A stretch of 16,264 bases of DNA from Deltaproteobacteria bacterium (GTDB taxonomy: Bacteria; Desulfobacterota; Binatia; UBA9968). The notes under the pieces were generated by a model. The model was not told the DNA's origin and did no database searches. It worked only from the letters and a program-made list of their open reading frames with translations. Below are positions 11,787-16,264 of the stretch, one piece after another (the first letter of the stretch is position 1; each line of letters begins with the position of its first letter). The translations under genes were made by a program, and so were the position numbers. Location: assembly GCA_005879435.1 (NCBI GenBank), contig VBKX01000154.1, positions 1 through 16,264 on the forward strand, in the 5' to 3' direction.

Positions 11787-11909
11787 CTACAGAAACTGGC
11801 GCCACGAGAAATGCCGCACAGGCTCATTGGGACCCTGTTACAAGGAGACAGTCTGAAAAATAAACAAACGGGCGAATTTTGGTTAGCGCGATTTGACCGC
11901 GTCCCGACA

Positions 11910-11924
11910 ACGGTGATAAACCGT
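11910..11924. promoter_or_regulatory. Inverted repeat in the leader of the FAD oxidoreductase gene
   Basis: ACGGT-GATAA-ACCGT is a perfect 5+5 bp stem with a 5-nt loop, 31 bp before the ATG. A competing pairing, CCGAC with GTCGG, overlaps it. TTGACC (11893-11898) with TGATAA (11914-11919) is a promoter-like pair, but the spacer is only 15 nt. The region could hold a promoter with an operator; the evidence is weak. Confidence 0.25.
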
Positions 11925-11943
11925 CGGTCATCGTTCAACCTCG

Positions 11944-11949
11944 AAGGAG
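11944..11949 (+). promoter_or_regulatory. Strong ribosome binding site of the FAD oxidoreductase gene
   Basis: AAGGAG lies 6 nt before ATG 11956 and fixes the start of that gene. It is the best ribosome site on the plus strand of this window. Confidence 0.8.
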
Positions 11950-11955
11950 TTTCCG

Positions 11956-13437
11956 ATGGCGAATTCAACTCTGCAAACCGACGTGGTCATCATTGGCGGC
12001 GGCGGCGCGGGAATACCGGCGGCGATAGAGGCCGATAAGGCCGGTGCCAAAGCCATTGTTTTGGAGGCCGCAGCGGAATGTGGCGGCACCGCAGCCATTT
12101 CCGGCGGCGGCTGTTGCATTGTTGGGACGCCGCTGCAGAAATCTCAGGGCATCGAAGACACGCCCGATCTCGCCTTCGAAGATTGGGTCAAGTGGGGCGG
12201 CGGCGCTGCGGATGAAATCTGGGCGCGCTTTTATCTCGAACATACATTGCACGATCTTTATCACTGGGCCGAGACCTGCGGCGCGAAATGGGTCGATATG
12301 AAATTTCAGGAAGGCAATCGAGTGCTGCGCTGGCACCGGCCGGATAACAACGGTCTTGGCTTGATGACCGCGCTGATCAAAAACGCGCAGGCGCTGCCGA
12401 ATGTCACGATCATGACCTCGACCAAAGCGGGCAAACTGCTGACGCAAGACGGCCGCGTTTGCGGCGTCACCGCGACCAGGAACGGCGAGACATTGGAAAT
12501 TCGCAGCAAAGTTGTCCTTGTCGCCACCGGCGGTTTCAACTCAAACCTCGACATGGTCTTGGAACACCGGCCCGAATTTAAAAAATTTAAAGTGATGGAA
12601 GGCTCGGGATTCGGCGCCAAGGGTGAAGGCCACCAGATGGTCAAAGAGCTCGGCGGCTACTTCACTCACATGGACTGCATATGGTTTTACGTTTACGCCA
12701 CGCCCGATTATCGCGATCCGCAACAAAGACGCGGCTTGGTCTTCCGCCAGGTACCCGGCTACATCTGGTTCAACCAGCAAGGCAAAAGATTCCATAACGA
12801 ATCGGTCACCGGCGGTGCGTCAGCCACGCCGGCATTGTTAAGACAAAATCCGCCCCACGCCTGGGCACTCGCCGACACGCCGATGTTGGCGAAGATCGAC
12901 GTTGCCGACCCCTATTACCGTCGCGGCGATGTGATCGATCGGAGCAAAGTCGAGGAGCTGTTGAACAATTCGCCGTTCATCAAGAAAGCCGATAGCCTCG
13001 AAGAGCTCGGCAGGAAAACCGGTGTTGAGGACATAAATAATTTCCTTGCCGAGGTCGAGGACTACAATAAGTGCTTCGACGCCGGGCTGGAAAAGGAGCC
13101 AAGATTCGGCAAGTCGCTGAAGACTTCGAAGAAATTCGACACACCCCCGTACTACGCGATCCAAATCTTTCCGCTGGCGCGAAAAAATTTCGGCGGAGTT
13201 AAAACCGATTTGCATTGCCGCGTGCTCAATAAATATTTCGAGCCGATTCCCGGCTTATATGCGGCCGGAGAAGTCGCGGGCATGGCAGGCGGCCACATCA
13301 ACGGCAAAGCGGGTCTGGAGGGCACGATGCTCGGTCCGTCGATCTTCAGTGGCCGAGTCGCCGGCGCTTGGGCCGCAAACGAAGCCGGCTTCGGCACGGG
13401 CTTTATCGGCAACCCGAATCGTCCCGAGCTGGATTGA
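11956..13437 (+). CDS. FAD-dependent oxidoreductase (fumarate reductase/ketosteroid dehydrogenase flavoprotein superfamily)
   Basis: 493 residues, apparently complete and soluble; no signal peptide. The N-terminal dinucleotide fold is DVVIIGGGGAGIPAAIEA with ribose-binding Glu37, followed by GGTAAISGGG (43-52), which contacts FAD in this superfamily. A second FAD motif, VVLVATGGFNSN, lies near 190-200, and the C-terminal FAD segment reads GLYAAGEVAGMAGGH then KAGLEGTMLGPSIFSGRVAG. The GKRFHNES motif matches the GKRF-x-NE of fumarate reductases, but the Arg that follows NE there (the proton-shuttle Arg in Shewanella fumarate reductase) is absent: here NESVTGG. The C-terminal GTMLGPSIFSGRVAG is closer to the ketosteroid dehydrogenase pattern. 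Fumarate reduction is therefore unlikely, and the substrate cannot be named. The gene stands alone, with no cytochrome or iron-sulfur partner nearby. Confidence 0.85.
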   Translation: MANSTLQTDVVIIGGGGAGIPAAIEADKAGAKAIVLEAAAECGGTAAISGGGCCIVGTPLQKSQGIEDTPDLAFEDWVKWGGGAADEIWARFYLEHTLHDLYHWAETCGAKWVDMKFQEGNRVLRWHRPDNNGLGLMTALIKNAQALPNVTIMTSTKAGKLLTQDGRVCGVTATRNGETLEIRSKVVLVATGGFNSNLDMVLEHRPEFKKFKVMEGSGFGAKGEGHQMVKELGGYFTHMDCIWFYVYATPDYRDPQQRRGLVFRQVPGYIWFNQQGKRFHNESVTGGASATPALLRQNPPHAWALADTPMLAKIDVADPYYRRGDVIDRSKVEELLNNSPFIKKADSLEELGRKTGVEDINNFLAEVEDYNKCFDAGLEKEPRFGKSLKTSKKFDTPPYYAIQIFPLARKNFGGVKTDLHCRVLNKYFEPIPGLYAAGEVAGMAGGHINGKAGLEGTMLGPSIFSGRVAGAWAANEAGFGTGFIGNPNRPELD

Positions 13438-13512
13438 ACGATTTGAACGAATGGAACTACTGAACGCGAAGTTTCAAAAACATTGAATGCTTGAACCTTG
13501 AACTTTTGAACG
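13434..13512. repeat. Degenerate TTGAAC heptamer cluster between convergent genes
   Basis: TTGAAC or TTGAAT occurs at 13434, 13443, 13483, 13491, 13498 and 13506, with a further TGAACG at 13461. The last copies are spaced 7-8 bp, giving TTGAACC-TTGAACT-T-TTGAACG. The cluster spans the FAD gene stop and the last dozen codons of the cyclase, so the cyclase C-terminus (SKVQGSSIQCF) is repeat-derived. Possible roles are a convergent transcript end or simple replication slippage. No classical terminator hairpin was found here. Confidence 0.6.
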
Positions 13513-14253
13513 AGTCAGCGGGCGAGCAGGCCGGCTCCTTCGCCCGGAATTGAACCTCTTCTCTACTTCTACGTGCCGTCTGAGACTTACGATATCAAAC
13601 GCGCGCACAGGGCGGACGAAGCCTTTTAGATGCAGCTCTTCCAACGGCTCGGCCTGCACCAAGTTATCGATCTGAGTCAGCGTCTTCTGATCGGTAAGAA
13701 TCTGTCCGCCTTTGGCCGCTCCGCAAAGACGAGAGGCAAGGTTGGTGACGTTGCCTACCGCGCTGTAGTCCAGTTGACCCTCAAACCCGATATTACCCAC
13801 GGCCGCATACCCAGCCGCCAATCCTATACCTAAATCCAGGTCGTATCCTTTTTGGAGCCATCCCGTGCGCAGTTCCTTTACTCGATCGCGCATTCCCAGA
13901 CTCAAACGCACGGCCTTCTCTGTATGGTCCTGGCAGGGTACGGGGTCATTGAAAAAAACCATCAGTCCGTCCGCAACAAAGTGCTCGACGGTTCCCCCGA
14001 ATTTAAAGATCAGCTTGCCCATTTCCGCGTGGTAGCTTCTCAATAGTGCTATAACCTCTTCGGGTTCAGCGCTGTCTGAAAAGGCTGTGAAACCACGTAA
14101 GTCCAGGAAAATAGCCGTGATCTCTCGCCGATGGCTTTTGAAAGGGTCAGGGTCGTCGCTCTTCAGAATATAATCGGCCAACTGGGGAGAAAGATAACGC
14201 TTGAGTCGGCTCATGCGCTCAATCAAATCGATCTCTGCGGTTGAGCCTTTCAT
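13474..14253 (-). CDS. Class III adenylate/guanylate cyclase domain protein
   Basis: 259 residues: a short N-terminal helix (RLKRYLSPQLADYIL, 17-30) and one class III cyclase domain (about 44-222). Metal Asp51 is in FLDLRGFTAF and the second metal Asp95 is in VADGLMVFFNDP (the usual GDG reads ADG here). The transition-state Asn171 and Arg175 are in NLASRL. The LKGFVRPVRAFDI segment near the end matches the family's KG-x-x-x-P-V-x-x-(Y/F) closing strand. Catalytic residues appear complete, so it should make a cyclic nucleotide as a homodimer; ATP versus GTP cannot be settled. No membrane or sensor domain is present, so control is likely at transcription. ATG 14253 has a consensus AGGAGG 5 nt upstream. 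The tail beyond residue 230 runs into repeat sequence and is probably non-essential. Confidence 0.9.
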   Translation of the reverse strand: MKGSTAEIDLIERMSRLKRYLSPQLADYILKSDDPDPFKSHRREITAIFLDLRGFTAFSDSAEPEEVIALLRSYHAEMGKLIFKFGGTVEHFVADGLMVFFNDPVPCQDHTEKAVRLSLGMRDRVKELRTGWLQKGYDLDLGIGLAAGYAAVGNIGFEGQLDYSAVGNVTNLASRLCGAAKGGQILTDQKTLTQIDNLVQAEPLEELHLKGFVRPVRAFDIVSLRRHVEVEKRFNSGRRSRPARPLTRSKVQGSSIQCF

Positions 14254-14258
14254 CTTAT

Positions 14259-14264
14259 CCTCCT
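14259..14264 (-). promoter_or_regulatory. Consensus ribosome binding site of the cyclase gene
   Basis: Read on the minus strand this is AGGAGG, 5 nt before ATG 14253. It fixes the cyclase start and predicts efficient translation. Confidence 0.85.
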
Positions 14265-14315
14265 GCTTTTTCAGCTGTAATCGGCACGGCGAGATGTTTG
14301 TTACCCAACGCTAAC

Positions 14316-14331
14316 GCAGGTGTTGTGCCAA
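14316..14331 (-). promoter_or_regulatory. Sigma-54 (-24/-12) promoter candidate for the cyclase
   Basis: Read on the minus strand: TTGGCACAACACCTGC. The -24 element TTGGCAC is perfect, and the invariant GG and GC are exactly 12 bp apart, as sigma-54 holoenzyme requires. Departures from TTGGCACG-N4-TTGCW are A for G after CAC, C for the first T of TTGC, and G at the final W. Transcription would start about 14304, giving a leader of about 50 nt to ATG 14253. An NtrC-type activator with a GAFTGA loop is encoded immediately upstream, which strengthens the call. Confidence 0.6.
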
Positions 14332-14367
14332 CCGACAAAACGCGGACGGATGTCAACTAAGATGCTA

Positions 14368-14425
14368 ATTCGACGGGCGAATTTGGGCGGGCGAATCTAG
14401 ATCAAGCCTTCGGGAAAAGGCGAAT
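14368..14425. repeat. GGCGAAT repeats, candidate activator binding sites
   Basis: CGGGCGAAT occurs at 14374-14382 and again at 14388-14396, 14 bp apart, and GGCGAAT again at 14419-14425. The first copy also forms an inverted repeat, ATTCG-ACGGG-CGAAT (14368-14382). They lie about 40-110 bp upstream of the -24/-12 element, where enhancer sites for NtrC-family proteins are found. Binding is inferred, not shown. Confidence 0.45.
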
Positions 14426-14426
14426 A

Positions 14427-14440
14427 TATCCTTAAGGATA
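14427..14440. repeat. 14 bp perfect palindrome downstream of the NtrC-type gene
   Basis: TATCCTTAAGGATA is perfectly symmetric with no loop, so it suits a dimeric protein better than an RNA hairpin. It lies about 20 bp past the activator stop and about 100 bp upstream of the -24 element. The nearby T-run (14451-14457 on the minus strand) comes before the palindrome, so it is not a normal terminator. Confidence 0.5.
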
Positions 14441-14460
14441 CTGTACGTGAAAAAAAGTAT

Positions 14461-15758
14461 TCAGCTGATGCGCAGCGTCTTGATCAGCCTGGATAGATAG
14501 GTTCGCTGAAGGCCCAAGGCCTTGGCCGCAGCGGCACGGTTTCCTTGGGCTTCGGCGAGCGCCTTCAGAATCAACTGTCGTCTGTAAGCCCCAACGTTCT
14601 CGTTGTACGATGAGCCAACTGAAGATGCAGTTGAATGCGTGGAAGCAACTGTGGCGGGAAGCTCGTCTCGGGTTATCTTTGGACCGCGACCCAAGACAAC
14701 CGCCCGCTCAATTACATTGGCGAGCTCGCGCACGTTGAATTCTTCTTCGTTTCCAGAGAAAACCGCGTCATGAAAGAATCGACGAGGTGAGGAATATCTT
14801 CCCGTCTCTCTCTCAACGAAGGAAGCGAAATGGGAATTACGTTGAGACGGTAATAAAGATCCGAGCGGAAGCGTCCCTCTTTAATCGCTTCATCCAAGTT
14901 GCGATTCGTCGCGGCGATGACTTTCACGTCGACCTGGACGGGTTTCATCCCTCCTACGCGCTCAAACTCTCGCTCCTGGAGAAACCTCAGGAGCTTGGTC
15001 TGAATCTCGGCGGAAATATCGCCGATCTCATCGAGGAAAATCGTTCCACCATGGGATAACTCGATTTTTCCTTTCTTGAGTTGATGAGCGCCGGTAAAGG
15101 CGCCTTTTTCGTGTCCGAACAGTTCACTCTCGAGCAGTTCTCTCGATAGACCAACACAATTGATGGCCACAAACGGCTCAGCTTTTCTGTCGCTCCAATT
15201 GTGGATGGCGTGGGCAAAAATCTCCTTGCCGGTTCCGCTTTCACCAAGGAGCAAGACGGTGGACCTGCTGCTCGCTGCCTTCTTTGCCAAATCTATGGCC
15301 TCATTCATCCTGGCACTTTTGCCGGCAATCAAACGGTAGCGCTCTCCTATTTGTCCGGATAGAACCTCTACCCCTCGTTTGAGCTTTTCTCGCTCCAAGG
15401 CTTTCTGCACGATGAGGGCAACATGATCGGGTTCAAAAGGTTTGGGTATGAAATCGTAGGCACCTTCCTTCATCGCCTCGACCGCCCGTTCGATCGTGCC
15501 GTAGGCCGTAATCATAACAACGGTGATATCTAATTCTCTTTTCCGAATTTCCTTGAGAACTTCGAGCCCGCTCATCGTAGGCATCTCGATGTCCAGCAAA
15601 ACGACCTGCGGGTTTTGTTTTTCCAGAAGATCTAAGCCTTCTGCGCCGGTAGCGGCTAGCAGCACTCGGTAGCCAAGGGATTCCAGACGGTCTTTTAAGA
15701 CCTCACGGATATCCGGATCATCATCAACAACAAGGATGTTCTCATTAAAGGACTTCAT
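14461..15758 (-). pseudogene. NtrC-family sigma-54 response regulator, broken by a deletion/frameshift before its DNA-binding domain
   Basis: Start ATG 15758 (MKSFNENILVVDDD), preceded by AGGGTGA; the frame extends upstream without a better start. Receiver domain: acidic pocket near 12-14, phospho-acceptor Asp56 (LLDIEMP), Lys106 (PKPF). AAA+ domain: Walker A GESGTGKE (172-179), sigma-54 contact loop GAFTGA (219-224), Walker B TIFLDEIG (239-246), and FRSDLYYRLNV (297-307). After FSLETKK (339), near 14740, the frame is lost and terminates at 14712. The family sequence resumes in another frame as NVRELANVIERAVVLG, a linker, and a Fis-type helix-turn-helix ending NRAAAAKALGLQRTYLSRLI, with TGA at 14461. 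About 20 residues (the GFS...YxWPG segment) are gone, roughly 55 nt and out of frame. As sequenced, the product would lack DNA binding, and the helix-turn-helix part could only be made by internal initiation. All motifs elsewhere are intact, so the lesion is recent or an assembly error. Confidence 0.9.
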
Positions 15759-15768
15759 ACGAATCACC

Positions 15769-16137
15769 CTAGAGGGCGATGTTATAGACTTTCTCGATTT
15801 TAGCCTTGAGCTCTTCCCACGCAAAGGGCTTCAGCACGTATTCATTGGCGCCTTTGGCAATAGCCTCAATAGCGGCGTCTCGAGTGGAAGATGCGGTGAT
15901 AATTATAACCGGGATCTGCTTATCCGTTTTGCGAATTTCCTCTAGCGCTTCAATCCCGCCCATCTCAGGCATCTTGACGTCTAGAAAAATCCCATCGAAT
16001 TTCTCAACTGAAAGTTTTTTGAGCGCTTCAACGCCAGTCCCGGCAGTAGTCACCGTGAAGCCATAGGCCTCCAGGCGGTCCTGAATCACCTCGACAATGT
16101 CTTCCTCGTCGTCGACGAGGAGAACCCTGAGTGCCAT
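15769..16137 (-). CDS. Stand-alone receiver (CheY-like) response regulator
   Basis: 122 residues, one receiver domain with no output domain: acidic pocket DDEED (9-13), phospho-acceptor Asp53 in FLDVKMPEMGG, Thr81 in IIITASS, Lys103 in VLKPF. Two ATGs compete (16143 MCM..., 16137 MALRV...); GGAG at 16146-16149 is 8 nt before the second and only 2 nt before the first, so 16137 is chosen. It lies 13 bp after the kinase stop and 10 bp before the NtrC-type start, so all three are one operon. Its receiver resembles that of the NtrC-type protein (shared VDD, DRLE, ATG, EIRK patterns), which suggests duplication. It may carry phosphate on to another protein or compete for the same kinase. Confidence 0.92.
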   Translation of the reverse strand: MALRVLLVDDEEDIVEVIQDRLEAYGFTVTTAGTGVEALKKLSVEKFDGIFLDVKMPEMGGIEALEEIRKTDKQIPVIIITASSTRDAAIEAIAKGANEYVLKPFAWEELKAKIEKVYNIAL

Positions 16138-16150
16138 GCACATCTCTCCG

Positions 16151-16264
16151 TCAATGGGAGGATAAGTTAAATTGCAGTGGCTGCTCCGCCGCCGGAAGGA
16201 TAAAAGAGAAGATGCTCCCTCTGCCGACTTCACTCTCCAGCCAGATTTTTCCTCCGTGCATTTC
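16151..16264 (-). CDS. Histidine kinase, C-terminal 37 residues (cut by window edge)
   Basis: The minus strand reads EMHGGKIWLESEVGRGSIFS then FILP, followed by a short tail and TGA at 16151-16153. This is the last strand and G2-box end of a HATPase_c domain (M-x-G-x-I-x-x-x-S-x-x-G-x-G-S-x-F). Its sensor and dimerisation regions lie beyond the window. It is the first gene of the visible kinase/receiver/activator operon. Confidence 0.9.
   Translation of the reverse strand, partial: EMHGGKIWLESEVGRGSIFSFILPAAEQPLQFNLSSH

Noticed and set aside
11811..12038. Short leader peptide gene before the FAD oxidoreductase
   Set aside because: It overlaps the start of the FAD gene in another frame, has no ribosome site at its ATG and a composition typical of a shadow frame.
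14427..14460. Rho-independent terminator after the NtrC-type gene
   Set aside because: The palindrome has no loop, and the T-run comes before rather than after it in the direction of transcription.
14461..14733. Independent 90-residue Fis-like DNA-binding protein
   Set aside because: Its sequence is the normal C-terminus of the NtrC-type protein upstream, beginning inside the NVREL motif; it is a frameshift product, not a separate gene.
14737..14742. EcoRI site at the NtrC-type junction as proof of a cloning artefact
   Set aside because: A single 6-bp site can arise by chance, and the mutase junction has no matching site; kept only as a remark.

Overview
The window looks like chromosomal DNA of a Gram-negative bacterium of moderate GC content, probably a deltaproteobacteria-like or related environmental lineage (Desulfobacterota, Tectomicrobia, Binatota or NC10 type). 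That placement is an inference from three things: the gene order mfd / parvulin isomerase / pdxA / uvrA, a lipoprotein signal peptide, and an NtrC-type sigma-54 activator beside a -24/-12 promoter-like site. No rRNA, tRNA, CRISPR array, phage gene or insertion sequence was seen.

Positions 1-8967, all minus strand, form a housekeeping run read from right to left: a DUF309 protein, mfd (transcription-repair coupling factor), a 300 bp gap, a SurA/PpiC-type isomerase, pdxA, a phosphomannomutase/phosphoglucomutase, and the N-terminal 379 codons of uvrA, which leaves the window at base 1. DUF309/mfd and pdxA/mutase overlap by 4 bp (ATGA), and mutase/uvrA are 11 bp apart, so co-translation is likely. 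Mfd recruits UvrA to stalled polymerase, so two partners of nucleotide-excision repair lie in one run.

Positions 9049-13437 are mixed accessory genes: an MFS transporter (minus), a divergent lipoprotein (plus), a decayed Ig-like/TPR gene remnant (minus), and an FAD-dependent oxidoreductase with a strong ribosome binding site (plus).

Positions 13474-16264, minus strand, hold a signalling cluster: the C-terminus of a histidine kinase, a stand-alone receiver protein, an NtrC-type sigma-54 activator, and a class III adenylate/guanylate cyclase. The roughly 200 bp between activator and cyclase carry a -24/-12 (sigma-54) promoter candidate facing the cyclase, spaced GGCGAAT repeats behind it, and a 14 bp perfect palindrome. 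This suggests a kinase / two receivers / sigma-54 / cyclic-nucleotide circuit.

A second theme is damage to otherwise well-conserved genes. The mutase and the NtrC-type activator have each lost about 50 nt out of frame inside a conserved segment. The Ig/TPR gene has two small frame changes that cancel. The isomerase lacks an export signal. UvrA lacks about 125 residues in frame between its N-terminal zinc module and ABC signature region. Whether this is real decay or assembly error can only be settled from reads.
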